A stretch of 64,000 bases of DNA from assembly GCA_009760855.2 (NCBI GenBank), contig WPIO01000099.1, positions 1,174,001 through 1,238,000 on the forward strand, given 5' to 3'. Below the pieces are notes generated by a model. The model did no database searches. It was not told where the DNA came from and was given only the letters and a program-made list of their open reading frames with translations. Position 1 is the first letter of the stretch, and each line of letters starts with the position of its first letter. Positions 1 to 11,451 of this stretch are shown one piece after another. The stretch is from Cristatella mucedo (taxonomy: Eukaryota; Bryozoa; Phylactolaemata; Cristatellidae). Position numbers and translations under genes: made by a program.

Positions 1-18
1 TAGTGACCTTATATGATA

Positions 19-57
19 AAAATAATAATAACAACAATAATAATGCACTTAATAAAG
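19..57 (-). mobile_element. LINE A, 3' tail fragment only
   Basis: An (AAT)n run followed by GCACTTAATAAAG is the reverse complement of the terminal LINE A sequence, CTTTATCAAGTGC plus (ATT)n. It stops abruptly where LINE B sequence begins at about 57, giving a chimeric junction. Confidence 0.6.
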
Positions 58-242
58 GCCCAGCCGAAAGGGAATTACAATAATCAAGCCGAGACAGAAC
101 CAAAGAGCTAGTTAAATTTTTTACAAGCCACTGTGGGAGACAGCTCCTAATCTTGGATAGGGATCGGATGTGATGGCTAGCTGTACAGGCAGTCTTCTGA
201 ATGAAGCTTTTGAAATTGAGGCAGCTGTCGAACACGACACCT
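57..242 (-). mobile_element. LINE B internal fragment (reverse transcriptase region)
   Basis: Almost base for base the same as the interval near 28520-28705, which encodes part of the LINE B reverse transcriptase C-terminal region on the minus strand. Both ends are truncated and both flanks are LINE A tails, so it is an internal piece and not a simple 5'-truncated insertion. Confidence 0.8.
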
Positions 243-858
243 AATAATAATAATAATAATAATAATACACTTGATAAAGCGCCCTCAGAGAACTTAATCT
301 CTTTCTAGGCGCTTTACATTTGCTGCAAAGGAAAATGCAATTGAATGGTGAGTAAAATCATGCTTGAAAAACAAACAAAATGAATAATATGGTTAGGGGT
401 GACATGCACAGGGTCAGCATGCAAATGTGGTTAGTGGCAGCGTGCACAGTGTCAGCACGCATACGCACATCAAGGACGAATCACAGGGACCCACTATATG
501 CTGTCCTAAATAGTTGTGTTTTTAAGTTCCTTTTAAATGTGGTCAGGTCAGGGGATGTTCTGACGCAGGTCGGGAGGGATTTCCAGGCTTTGGGAGCATA
601 CGAACTAAATGCCCGGTCTCCAAAGGATATAAGCTTTGTACCGGGTATTTGTAGACTGCTGGATTCCGAAAAGCGGGTGGTACGATGCTTTGCCTGATGG
701 GGTAGTATATCTGACAGATAGGCTGGAGCCATAGAATGAAGGGACCTAAAAGTGAGCGACAAAACCTTGAAGTCAATCCGTTGCTTGACTGGTAGCCAGT
801 GCAGGTCGGCGAGAAGTGGAGTAATGTGGCAACTGCGATGATGTAAGCACACAAGATT
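240..858 (-). mobile_element. LINE A, 5'-truncated copy
   Basis: On the minus strand this reads the C-terminal end of ORF2 (about 481-852, with [20 protein letters not shown] and the ending FRTAYSGSL), then the 3'UTR, the terminal hairpin and an (ATT)n tail at about 240-262. The frame is open from the truncation point to the normal stop, so this copy is fairly young. It contains no catalytic RT motifs because it starts downstream of them. Confidence 0.9.
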
Positions 859-1245
859 GCTAAAGCTCTTGGTTGTAAGTCAGACTTTTGCTACAGGCTA
901 TCTACTTTCTGTCTGTCATTCTTTCTCCTTCCCGCATATAAAAGTTGTTTGATTAACCCGAAAACTGTTGCAATAATTGCGGAACCAATGCCGCAGTTAG
1001 GCGGCGCCTATTGGTGCGATAGCGGCTGCATGGCAATATAAAAAATTAGGGAGGCTGGATGGCCCGGGCCACTGAAGGCCGTGGAAGGGAAACGAGCAAG
1101 CACAGCTGTATGAAAGTCAGTATGTCAGATCGGGAACGGTTTGCCATAATTTGTATTCAAAACCGGGGTTGCACAAGGCTTTATTTAGAAATTGAAGCAG
1201 AGTCGCAGTTCGTCTATTTAGAGTAACCATATTGGCCAGGCGATT
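859..1245. other. Unassigned spacer
   Basis: No gene, repeat or recognised element was seen. The short reading frames here show no domain and no in-window paralogue. Confidence 0.5.
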
Positions 1246-1575
1246 TGAGGCGACAGAAGCTTTAGCTCTGCAGGTCCTAGACTGTGGAACTCGCTTCCAC
1301 AATTCTTACGAAACGATAAGTACTCTCCTACTGCCGACTATGGCACATCTTTTTTAGCGGTCTTGAGCTTCTACTTCTATGCTACTCACTACCTCAACTG
1401 CTCTCCTGACTCTGCTATGCTTCCCACTTTCTCTTTGTTGCGTGAGACGAAGTCTGTTGGCTACCGAATGCATACCGAAAGCCGCTTAGGCTGTGAGTGC
1501 GTTATTTAAAACTCTCCTGCGTAATACCCACATGGACTTTATGACTTTGTGGAGTTACAGACGGAGATACAAATG
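1246..1575 (+). mobile_element. LINE B, 3' end
   Basis: Begins at GGCGACAGAAGCTTTAGC and runs through the LINE B C-terminal coding region (the SCYFYATHYLNCSPDSAMLP part in other copies) to GGAGTTACAGACGGAGATACA, the LINE B 3' end. The frame is broken by substitutions. 5'-truncated. Confidence 0.85.
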
Positions 1576-2047
1576 AGGCCATAGCCAGAAAACGGCCTTG
1601 GACAATCAATTGAAATTTTGTGGGAACACCTGGCATGCTATTCTTTATGGTTTTAAGTCACAACCGCAATTGTGCCAAGCTTTCTAGTGAAATGGCAGCC
1701 GCATTGCAATTCAATTATTTAGTCACCGGAGCCATTCCTTGCCATAGATCGAGCTTGAACGCACGATCGCGTGGCATTTGGTCTGTAAACTTAACATACC
1801 GCTCTCTTTAATTTAAAATAAAAACTCCAGGAGTGCCTAACTGTTTGCGTAAATGGCAACTGCATCACGGTTTGTTCGAAAGGGTAAAAGGCCAGTCGGT
1901 CAGAGCTAGTTTTCCGGCTTTTAAGGCGCCCGAGTACGAGTGTGCGAATGGGAAATTACATGGATTTTAGTGGGTTAACACGTGGCCAAAACCACAAAAC
2001 CCATCGAAATTCTGCAAGACGAGCCACCAGGAACGCAGAATTAGCGA
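1576..2047. other. Unassigned spacer
   Basis: No recognised element. Short ORFs only, none with a domain or a paralogue seen in the window. Confidence 0.4.
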
Positions 2048-2199
2048 AATAATAATAATAATAATATCATTCATTTGTATCGCGCTCCAAGAGAACTAAA
2101 TCTCTATTCAGACGATTCGCATAGGCTCGAGCCCACAACCTCAGCCCAACCTTGGCCCAGGCGAGCACCTTAACCGCTGGGCCAAAAAACAGCTCGGCA
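2048..2199 (-). mobile_element. SINE1 (tRNA-derived, LINE A-like tail)
   Basis: Read on the minus strand: tRNA-like head with A-box region (TTTTGGCCCAGCGGTTAAGG) and B-box region (GTGGGCTCGAGCC), then the tail CTGAATAGAGATTTAGTTCTC and an (ATT)n run. Same structure as eight other copies in the window. The boundary toward 2048 is the (AAT)n tract. Confidence 0.8.
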
Positions 2200-2314
2200 A
2201 AAGAGCAAAGAAACATTAAAGACTATGGCTAATATGACACTTGATTTTCTTATAACGCTTTTTCACGCGTGTACGAGGCCGTAAAAGTTAATCGCACCCG
2301 CGGCAGTTCCATCC

Positions 2315-2740
2315 CGTCTTGACTTCTGTAACTCGCTGCTTGCTGGCCTACCGGCATGTGCAGTCAGGCGCTTACAGATGGTGCAAAACCCTGCTGCAGC
2401 TAGGCTTGTCTGTCGTGAGCGTCGCAGTTGCCGCATCCTACGCCACTTCTCGCCAACCTGCATTGGCTCCCAGGCAAGGAGAACAACGACTTTAAGGTTT
2501 TGTCACGCATTTTTAGGTCCCTCAATTCTTTGGCTCCAGCCTACTGATCAAATCTTCTCTTCCGTCAGTATAAGCATCGTACCACCCGACTTTCGGAATC
2601 TAATCATTCGCTTGTACCACGTACTAACCTCAAATCTTTTGGATTTCCTTGCCTTCGGCTCATTTGCTCCCAAAGCCCAGAACTACTGGCGTCACATTAT
2701 CCCCTGACACAGCGACATTTAAAAAGAAGTAAAAACTGCA
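2315..2740 (+). mobile_element. LINE A, degenerate ORF2 C-terminal fragment
   Basis: Matches the LINE A segment from the [20 protein letters not shown] region through LHWLP to the ORF2 end. Several indels break the frame and most of the 3'UTR is missing. Older than the copy at 240-858. Confidence 0.75.
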
Positions 2741-2769
2741 TCTACTATTAGCTCGTGGGAAAGCGCCGG

Positions 2770-4170
<1,401 letters not shown>

Positions 4171-4457
4171 GTTAGCCTGCACGGTCTATGCTGTAGACAA
4201 CTCGGGTAGGCTAAGACATATGCACCGGCAGATACAGAAAGATTGAGGGAGACTAATAGACTAAGCATGACAATAGACATACACCAAATCATAGATAAGG
4301 AAACTTACGAATTGAAAGAATGACAGCAAGATATGTGTATAGATAGAAACCCGAATAAAGTCTGCAAGAGAAAGAGAGAAGAACGAGGGATAAAGATTAG
4401 AGTGATGGCCATAAGTGTAAATCACAGAAAGAGAATAGGAATACTAATACACAAGAA
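4171..4457. other. Unassigned spacer
   Basis: Purine-biased sequence with no recognised gene or element. Confidence 0.4.
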
Positions 4458-4588
4458 TAACACTCTCAGATTACTTATCTCTTTCTAAGCATCTTACATT
4501 TGCTGCAAAGACAGCTTGATCTTGTCGTTAGTGGTAGTGTGCTCAATGACGTTGAGGATAATATGGTTGGGGGTGACATGTACAAGGT
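4458..4588 (-). mobile_element. LINE A, old 3' fragment
   Basis: Diverged match to the terminal hairpin and first part of the 3'UTR (TTATCTCTTTCTAAGC, then CATTTGCTGCAAAG). It is cut off where the younger copy's (AAT)n tail begins at 4589. Confidence 0.6.
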
Positions 4589-6065
4589 TAATAATAATAA
4601 CAATAATAATGCACTTGATAAAGCACCCTCAGAGAACTTAATCTCTTTCTAGGCGCTTTACATTTGCTGAAAAGGGAAATGCAATGGAATGGTAAGTAAA
4701 ATCATGCTTGAAAAACAAACACAATGAATAATATGGTTAGGGGTGACATGCACAGGGTCAGCATGCAAATGTGGTTAGTGGCAGCATGCACAGTGTCAGC
4801 ACGCATAAGCACATCAAGGACGAATCACAGGGACCCACTATATGCTGTCCTAAATAGTTGTGTTTTTAAGTTTCTTTTAAATGTGGTCAGCTCAGGAAAT
4901 GTTCTGACGCAGGTCGGGAGGGAGTTCCAGGCTTTGGGAGCATACGAACTAACTGCGCGGTCTCCAAAGGATTTAAGGTTTGTACGAGGTATTTGTAGAC
5001 TGTCGGATTCCGAAAAGCGGGTGGTACGATGCTTGGCCTGATGGGGTAGTATATCTGAGAGATAGGCTGGAGCCATAGAATGAAGGGACCTAAAAGTGAG
5101 CGACAAAACCTTGAAGTCAATCCGTTGCTTGACTGGTAGCCAGTGCAGGTCGGTGAGAAGTGGAGTAATGTGGCAACTGCGACGGTCACGACAGACAAGC
5201 CTAGCTGCAGAGTTTTGGACCAGATGCAATAGCCTGATCGCACATGCTGGTAGGCCAGTAAGCAGTGAGTTGCAGAAGTCGAGACGGGATGTCACGAATG
5301 CATGGTCCAACTTGGACATGGTATCCTTATCTAAACAAGCCCGAATTTTAGCATTGTTATGGAGCTGAAAATAGGCAGATTTGGCTGTGGAGCTGACATG
5401 GTCGTCTAATGAGAGGTCACTTTGGAATATGACACCTAGATTGCGAGCTGATGCAACAGGAGAAATGCTGGCAGAGCCAATTTTGAGAGTCAGCCTTTCC
5501 AATCTCTGAATCACACTGGGTTTTCCCATAACTAGTAAGTTAGTTTTATCATCGTTAAGTTTTAGAAAATTTGCTGCCATCCATGTGCATATGTCATCAA
5601 TGCATGCAGCAAGTGAGTTGAGAGAGTTTGAGGTGCTCGAAGGCTGGAAGGGATCAAAGCAAAGGTACAACTGAGTGTCATCCGCATAGAAGTGAAAGCC
5701 TAGATTGTGCTTGGCAATCACATCAGCAAGAGGGAGAGTATAAACCGTGAAAAGAACCGGACCTAGCACTGAGCCCTGAGGTACTCCATATTTCAGAGGT
5801 ACTTCAGATGATCTTTGTCCATTCACGTCAATACTCTGGAGTCTACCACTGAGATAGGACCTGAACCACTGCAGAGCAGTGCCAGTGATGCCCAGGCGAG
5901 ATGAGAGAGGCACTCTAGAAGAACTTTGTGATCGATGGTATCAAAAGCTGTCGAAATATCGAGCAAAACAAGCAGAGACACTCTACCCATGTCTGCATTC
6001 CTAAGTAGGTCATTGTATACCCTAAGCAATGCTGACTCTGTGGAGTGATAAGCTCTAAAGCCAGG
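4589..6065 (-). mobile_element. LINE A, longest single copy with most of the RT domain
   Basis: The minus-strand frame 5913-4825 (362 codons) carries RT motifs GVPQGSVLGP (residues 43-52) and the catalytic YADD (76-79), then the thumb/C-terminal region to FRTAYSGSL and a stop. The upstream part with the palm motif FDTIDH lies in other frames (about 5823-6124), so at least one frameshift near 5905 disrupts ORF2. The endonuclease domain and ORF1 are absent. The 3'UTR, hairpin and (ATT)n tail are complete. CR1/L2-clade assignment rests on the RT and tail features, not on a search. Confidence 0.92.
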
Positions 6066-6205
6066 TTAAGCAAGGTTAGCATGCAAATTGGCTGCATGCA
6101 CCGAGTCAACATGTGTTGGCACACGAAGGACGAGACACGGGGACCAACTAAAGGCTGTGATAAATAGGCGCATTTTTAGTTTCTTTGTAAATGTCTAAAA
6201 GTCAT
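6066..6205 (-). mobile_element. LINE A 3'UTR fragment
   Basis: Contains GTTAGCATGCAAATTGGCTGC and the ACCAACTAAAGGCTGTG region, which match the LINE A 3'UTR and ORF2 end. It is fused directly to the 5' end of the preceding copy and lacks a tail. Confidence 0.6.
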
Positions 6206-6533
6206 AATAATAATAATAATAATAATATTGCACTTGATAAAGCGCCCTCAGAGAACTTAATCTCTTTCTAGGCGCTTTACATTTGCTGTAAAGTGATACG
6301 CAATAGAATAGTAAGTAAAATCATGCTTGAAAAACAAACAAAATGAATAACATGGTTAGGGGTGACATGCACTGGGTCAGCATGCAAATGTGGTTAGTGG
6401 CAGCATGAACAGTGTCAGCACGCATAAGCACATCGAGGACGAATCACAAGGACCCACTAAATGCCATGGGATGTCGCGACTCCAGTCAGGAGTGAGTTCC
6501 AGAGCCTTGGGAGCATAGAGGTACGGTCTTAAT
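6206..6533 (-). mobile_element. LINE A, young-subfamily 3' end
   Basis: (AAT)7 tail, hairpin and 3'UTR with the diagnostic GATACGCAATAGAATAG, CACTGGGTCAGC and ACATCGAGGACG variants shared with 14483-15196 and 52511-53335. Truncated shortly after entering the coding region, with an internal deletion. Confidence 0.85.
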
Positions 6534-7668
6534 AATAATAATAATTCACTTGATAAAGCACCCTCAGAGAACTTAATCTCTTTCTAGGCGCTTTGCATTT
6601 GCTACAAAGGGAAACACGATTGAATGGTGAGTAATATAATGCTTGATAAATAACATGGTTAGGGTTTACATGCACAGGGCCAGCATGCAAATGTGGTTAG
6701 TGGCAGCAAGCACAGTGTCAGCAAGCATAAACACATGAAGGATGAATCACAAGGACCCACTAAATGCTGTCCTAAATAGGTGTGTTTTTAAGTTTCTTTT
6801 AAACGAGGTCAAGGTAGGGGATATCGTGACGCAAGTCGGGAGGCAGTTCCTGGCTTTGGGAGCATATGAACTTAATGCACGGTCTCCAAATGATTTGAGG
6901 TTTGAACGAGGTATTGGTAAACTGTTGGATTCCGAAAAGCGGGTAGTACGATGCTTGGCCTGGTGGATGAGTAGATCTGAGAGATAGGCTGGAGCCAAAG
7001 GTTGAAGTGACCTAAAAGTGAGCAACAAAACCTTGAAGTCGATCCGTTGCTTGACTGGGAGCCAGTGCATGTCGGTGAGAAGTGGTTACGATCTTGCAAC
7101 TGCGATACTCACGACAGACACGCCTAGCTGCAGAGTTTTGCATCAGCTGTAATCGCCTAATTGCACATGCTGGTAGGCCAGCAAGCAGTGAGTTACAGAA
7201 GTCAAGACGGGATGTCACAAATGCATGGGCCAACTTAGATGTGGAATCCGTATCTAATCAAGCCCGAATTTTAGCAATGTTATGTCGCTGAAAGTAGGCA
7301 GACTTGATTGTGAAGCTGATGTGGTCGTTTAACGAGAGGTCACTTTAGAACATGACACCTAGATTTCGTGCTGATTCAACAGAGATATGATGGCAGAGCC
7401 AGTTTTGAGGGTCAGCCTTTCCAATTTCTGAATTGCACTGGGTTTTCCTCATAACCAATGAGCTAGTTTTATCATCGTTTAGTTTAAGAAAATTTGTTGC
7501 CATCCATGTGCGGATGTCATCAATGCATGCTGCAAGTGAGTTGAGAGAATTCGAGGTGCTCGAAGGCTGGGAGGGATCAAAGCAAAGGTACAAATGATTC
7601 TAGGTTTATATGAGGTATCGTTAAAAAGTTAGATTCCGAAAATTGGGTGGTACGATGCTTAGCCTGAT
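6534..7668 (-). mobile_element. LINE A, 5'-truncated, frameshifted ORF2
   Basis: Tail at about 6534-6548, 3'UTR, then the minus-strand ORF2 C-terminal half in three frames (7070-6747, 7233-7012, 7593-7345). It stops just before the YADD motif (LYLCFDPSQPSS remains). A short extra LINE A piece at 7605-7668, again with the ATTCCGAAAA motif, is joined at the 5' end. Confidence 0.88.
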
Positions 7669-7830
7669 TTTGTGCCTGTCACCCTTAACCATTTTATTTT
7701 TGTTGTTTATTGATTTTGCTACCACTAACCATTCGATTCCGGTTCCTTTGCAACAGTTGTAAAGCGCCTATAAAGAGATTGAATTTTCTGAGGGCGCTTT
7801 ATCAGATGCATTATTATTATTATTATTACC
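7669..7830 (+). mobile_element. LINE A, 3'UTR and tail
   Basis: GTCACCCTTAACCATTTTA, then GTAAAGCGCCTATAAAGAGA and (ATT)n at about 7811-7829. It lies head to head with the minus-strand copy before it. Confidence 0.85.
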
Positions 7831-8088
7831 GACATTAGAGCCTTGGTCTCATTGGCCACAGGTGTTTCAGTCGTCATGAAATGGCAGATGAGAATATGAT
7901 TGCTCCTTTGGACCATGGTTGGAAAACCTGCTTTAGGCTAGGCTTAGGCTGCAGACTTTGGGAGGTTGCCCACAGGAGACTAGCTGTTACATGCAACCAG
8001 ATACAAATGCAGAAGTTGTGCACTTATTTCTTAAGGTCACAGCCATCTTCCATTTAGAAAGACTATAGCTCCATGTTATTTGCTGCAG
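7831..8088 (+). repeat. Zinc-finger unit 1, duplicated intronic flank and acceptor
   Basis: Matches 20735-21084 of unit 2: shared CATTGGCCACAG, TTCAGTCGTCATGA, TTTTAGGCTAGGCTTA and CTCCATGTTATTTGCTGCAG/TCGGTATTC. The final TTTGCTGCAG aligns with TTTGCTATTTGCAG of unit 2 and is a plausible 3' splice site. Diverged but clearly paralogous. Confidence 0.65.
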
Positions 8089-8303
8089 TCGGTATTCAGA
8101 AGACCTGGCCCGGCTGCCAGTCCGAGGTCCACCAGCTCTAGCCTCATGTGCACTTGTGCGACTGCAACAGTCAAAGCTTCACGTGGCTTTCAATTTCCGG
8201 ACCAGACGAGCTGACAAGCGAAAGCTCTGCCGTTGGTGTGGGACTCGGCAGCAAGCGGCTTTGAAGTCGTGCACACTAAGGGCAGGCTTGCTTTCCCATC
8301 CGG

Positions 8304-9284
8304 ATGCAGCACGGGGGCAGCACGACTGCCAACCTCCCAGCGAGAGGTTCACTAACGACCAAGCACCTGAGGATGCATTCGGGCGAGAAGAGGCCTCACC
8401 TATGTGAATATTGCGGCAAACAGTTTGCTTACCACTCCAACCTGATGTCCCACGTGCGCACACACACGGGCGAGAGGCCTTACGCCTGCGATTGGTGTGG
8501 CAAATGGTTTTCGACAGCCGGCAGTCTGGCTCTCCACATGCGCTCTCATACGGGTGAGAGCCCTTATGCCTGCGACTACTGCGGCCAGCAGTTCTCACAG
8601 GCCTGCGAGCTATCTCATCACAAGCTCACTCACACCGGTGAGAAGCCGTACGTCTGCCATCATTGTGGCAAACGTTGCTCGCAAGCCAGCAATCTGACGA
8701 TCCACATGCGCACTCACTCGGGCAAGAAGCCATATGCCTGCGAAGTGTGTGACAAGCGATTCTCGCAATCTAGTGACCTGACGCGCCACATGCGCACGCA
8801 CACGGGCGAGAGGCCTCATGGCTGCAGTTATTGTGGCAAACGATTCAGGCAAGCCGGCCAACTGACAATTCACATGCAAACTCACACGGGTGAGAGGCCT
8901 CACGTCTGCAATAATTGCGGCAAACGGTTTTTTAGAGCCGGCCACCTGAGGTACCACATGCGCACTCACACGGTCGAGAGGCCTCACGCCTGCAATCAAT
9001 GTAGCAAACGGTTTACACAGGCTGAATTTCTGACGTCCCACATGCGCACACACTCGGGCGAGAGGCCTTACGTCTGCACACATTGCAGCAAACGGTTTGC
9101 GCAAGCCGGACACCTTAAGAGGCACATGCACTCGCACACGTCTGAGAGGCCTTACGTCTGCACACATTGCAGCAAACGGTTTGTGCAAGCCGGAAACCTG
9201 AAGATGCACATGCGCACTCACACGTGTCAGAGCTCGCAGCCTGCAATCGTTGCGGCTAACGGTTCGCACGAATCGACCAATTGA
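8304..9284 (+). CDS. C2H2 zinc-finger protein, ten fingers (unit 1)
   Basis: Encodes 326 residues with ten tandem C2H2 fingers at 28-residue spacing, the first Cys residues at 34, 62, 90, 118, 146, 174, 202, 230, 258 and 286. All ten keep C-x2-C...H-x3-H and most have TGERP-type linkers, so a nuclear sequence-specific DNA-binding role is expected from the family. Finger 4 has Cys in place of the usual core Phe (GKRCSQ). Fingers 9 and 10 are near-identical neighbours. Residues 15-25 (GSLTTKHLRMH) are the second half of a decayed finger. No KRAB, BTB or SCAN domain is visible. The ATG at 8304 is the first after an in-frame TAA at 8277. The ORF ends in a shifted tail (SSQPAIVAANGSHESTN) where finger 11 should begin, so the protein is probably truncated. 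Upstream exons probably exist. Confidence 0.8.
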   Translation: MQHGGSTTANLPARGSLTTKHLRMHSGEKRPHLCEYCGKQFAYHSNLMSHVRTHTGERPYACDWCGKWFSTAGSLALHMRSHTGESPYACDYCGQQFSQACELSHHKLTHTGEKPYVCHHCGKRCSQASNLTIHMRTHSGKKPYACEVCDKRFSQSSDLTRHMRTHTGERPHGCSYCGKRFRQAGQLTIHMQTHTGERPHVCNNCGKRFFRAGHLRYHMRTHTVERPHACNQCSKRFTQAEFLTSHMRTHSGERPYVCTHCSKRFAQAGHLKRHMHSHTSERPYVCTHCSKRFVQAGNLKMHMRTHTCQSSQPAIVAANGSHESTN

Positions 9285-9405
9285 CGATCCACATGCACTA
9301 GCACACGAGCCTACCAGCCGCATGCCTGCAAAGTGTGCTGCAAGCGATTCAGGATCCACAGCAGCCTGCAGCACGTACGGGCATTCACACAGTCGAGAAA
9401 CAGCA
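9238..9405 (+). pseudogene. Decayed zinc fingers 11-12 of unit 1
   Basis: Shifted by one frame from the ORF, the sequence reads ACNRCG-stop-RFARIDQLTIHMH-stop-HT, then PHACKVCCKRFRIHSSLQHV. Finger 11 has a TAA where GGC-AAA normally gives Gly-Lys, and finger 12 has lost its last His. The array was once at least two fingers longer. Confidence 0.75.
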
Positions 9406-9964
9406 GATGATGCAAGCGATTCGTGCCCCCTCCAAGCCACAGGACCTGCTTATTTGAGCGATGGCCCTGCTCTGAGCAGCCTTTGGCTTGAGCGAGGCTG
9501 AATGTCTGCTTCAGGCAGTCCTGGTCGGCATTCGTTTGTGGCATGCTAGTACTAATGCCTGCCGGAGTGGGCTACAGCCGAATGCTTAGGTGATCAGTGC
9601 AGCATGTGGTCAGCCACGAACAGCTGACCTCAAGATTTGTGACTGGCACTGACCGGCTCACTCGTGGCCCGAGCTTACTGGGTTTGTGCTCTGCTTGAGT
9701 AATGCAGGAATAAAGGCTTTTGCATTTGCTGCAAGAGGCATGCCGGAGTGGTGCCGGTAGATGACTGTGTGATCTCTTGACATCAGCTGCCCCCATCTTA
9801 GTCCGTGTCCGGCTAGACCTCGCCCAGGAGCTGGTTGTTTCTACAGTGCTGCAGCTGTAGTCTCAGCCCCTGATGGCAGGTCAGTTTAAAATTGGTGTGC
9901 TCAGAAGTATAGCCTGGTTATCACCTAGGAAAATTGTGCTCTAATAAATGCCAGCTAAGGGCAC
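9406..9964. other. Probable 3'UTR and flank of unit 1
   Basis: No coding signal. An AATAAA at 9709-9714 could be a polyadenylation signal for the zinc-finger transcript. A second AATAAA-like site lies near 9950. Confidence 0.35.
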
Positions 9965-10096
9965 GTGCATGTCACCCATAACCATGTTATTCTTGTTGTT
10001 TATTGAGCATGCTACCACTAACCATTCGATCTTGTTTTTAAAGCACCCAGAAAGAGATTGAGTTCCATGAGGGTGCTTTACCAAGTGTTTTTGTTT
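9965..10096 (+). mobile_element. LINE A, 3'UTR and hairpin
   Basis: GTGCATGTCACCCATAACCA through AAAGCACCCAGAAAGAGATT and GGGTGCTTTACCAAGTG. The hairpin stem carries paired changes (AAAGCACC/GGGTGCTTT) compared with AAAGCGCC/GGGCGCTTT elsewhere. No long (ATT)n tail remains. It is absent from the paralogous place in unit 2, so it inserted after the duplication. Confidence 0.75.
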
Positions 10097-10269
10097 TTAT
10101 TCTGTCATTCATTAATGTTAAACTGTTTTCCAAATATCCCGTGAGTCTAAGCATTCCATCAAGACTACAAATCATTTGGTAATGTTTTTTATACAGTATC
10201 TGTTAAGTGCTTAGAAAGGGATTCAGTTCTCTGACGATAAGGTACAAATGTACCATTATTAATTCTATT
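10097..10269 (+). other. Possible LINE A tail relic in spacer
   Basis: AAGTGCTTAGAAAGGGATTC near 10206 resembles the LINE A hairpin region. The rest is unassigned. Confidence 0.3.
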
Positions 10270-10940
10270 AGTCAGAGGGACAGGTGCGACTCATTACGGC
10301 TGCACAGAAGCATCGCTTGTGCTTACAGATGCAGTTCCACGCCAAAGCTTCAAATTCGAGCAGTCTCTATTGCAACAGTGAGCTAGCCCCAGCCTGACTT
10401 AACAAAACTCGACTATGTTCAGCAGAAAAAATATTGCGAAGACTGTCTCAGCATCTTACTAGGTCCATCTGTGTCCAAACCGTATTTACTGATGTTCACA
10501 CTGAGACGTCAGCTCCTTTAGGTAATAGCCAATGCAGTATGCTGGCTGGCTTCTCTTGTGTTTTCCTATTTACGACCAAAAGCCCCTAACTGCCATCACT
10601 TTGCAAATTGGCCTCGATCTTCTCCGACGGCAATGCTGAGCCTTGGAGATCCTCGGTCCCGTTCGTAGCCTTTGACTTTCTCAGTCGTGTGCTTTCACAG
10701 CTGCTGCCGAGTGTATGGTTTGGTTTCTTCACTGGTTCAACGTTTGCTTGAGCTTCGCAAGCTTTAGCTGCATAAAAACATGCTTGCCTGCCATTAAACT
10801 GAGCTCGCCTGCATCTGTGCCCATTTTTTATGTGAACGTGTTTATGCTAATACTTGATGTTTGGCTTACGTGCAGATTTGCAATGCTAGGTTATCCTCCT
10901 CTAATTTATATACAGCCACCAGCACAGGTCGAGCTTCAAC
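10270..10940 (+). repeat. Unit 1 downstream flank, paralogous to 22533-23200
   Basis: Shares long stretches with unit 2, such as TCTATTGCAACAGTGAGCTA, CTGACTTAACAAAACTCGA, a CACTTTGCAAATTGGCCTCG counterpart, GGTTTCTTCACTG and TTTATGCTAATACTTG. Reading frames are not conserved between the two copies on the plus strand, so it is treated as non-coding flank. Confidence 0.75.
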
Positions 10941-11130
10941 TTGTGGTGCCTTTTTAGAGGCAGCTGCACGGGCTGACTTCACTGTCTTGATCCGGGTACT
11001 TGCTGCCGACTTTATGGCCATCTTCCTGGCTAGTCTTCATCCAAGTGCACGAACCTGTTACGCTTTCTGTCCTCTCCTCAGCCTTGGTCCAAAACGTCAC
11101 GGCTGTTATATTGCTGAGGAGCTAGAATGA
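10940..11130 (-). pseudogene. Myb/SANT-like DNA-binding domain relic, unit 1
   Basis: The minus strand reads AVTFWTKAEERTESVTGS and, after a one-base shift, RKMAIKSAASTRIKTVKSAR. The paralogue at 23213-23372 reads VTFWTKVAAKIKNATGLG and KAVKSALTWIKTARQ. The W-x-KVA-x-I-x-NATG...K-x-x-D/V-x-K pattern resembles the Myb/SANT-like domains of Harbinger-associated and MSANTD proteins. That is recognition by pattern only. Both copies are frameshifted. Confidence 0.4.
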
Positions 11131-11451
11131 CCTTGCAGGTTGATCCATATCGAGAGCATCACCTCCCATAACCTATAATAGGCTCGGCAACCCGATATGT
11201 ACAGTCAGCTGTACATATAGGATGGTCAAACGGTCTGAAAGCTTGCAACAATCAAAGCAACAATCAGAAGCAACATAACATAACAAAAGCAACAAAGCAA
11301 CAATCGGAAGTAGAAATGTAGACTGAGCAAGAAGTGCCAGGGTCTTATGACAAACATGGCAGGCTGCGTTATACAGGATAAGAATAGCGGTATCTGAGTT
11401 CGAGGCTTGTAATGGCTGTTAATTTAGTTGGATCTCAGCTTAGCAGGTAGG

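Noticed and set aside
380-697. Plus-strand ORFs beginning MNNMVRGDMHRVSMQ, seen repeatedly (4724, 45397, 55084)
   Set aside because: They read the antisense of the LINE A 3'UTR and ORF2 end. The coding strand of the element is the opposite one.
8610-9440. 276-codon minus-strand ORF opposite zinc-finger unit 1
   Set aside because: Antisense shadow of the 84-bp-periodic finger repeat. Other shadows lie at 8179-8598 and 21544-22284.
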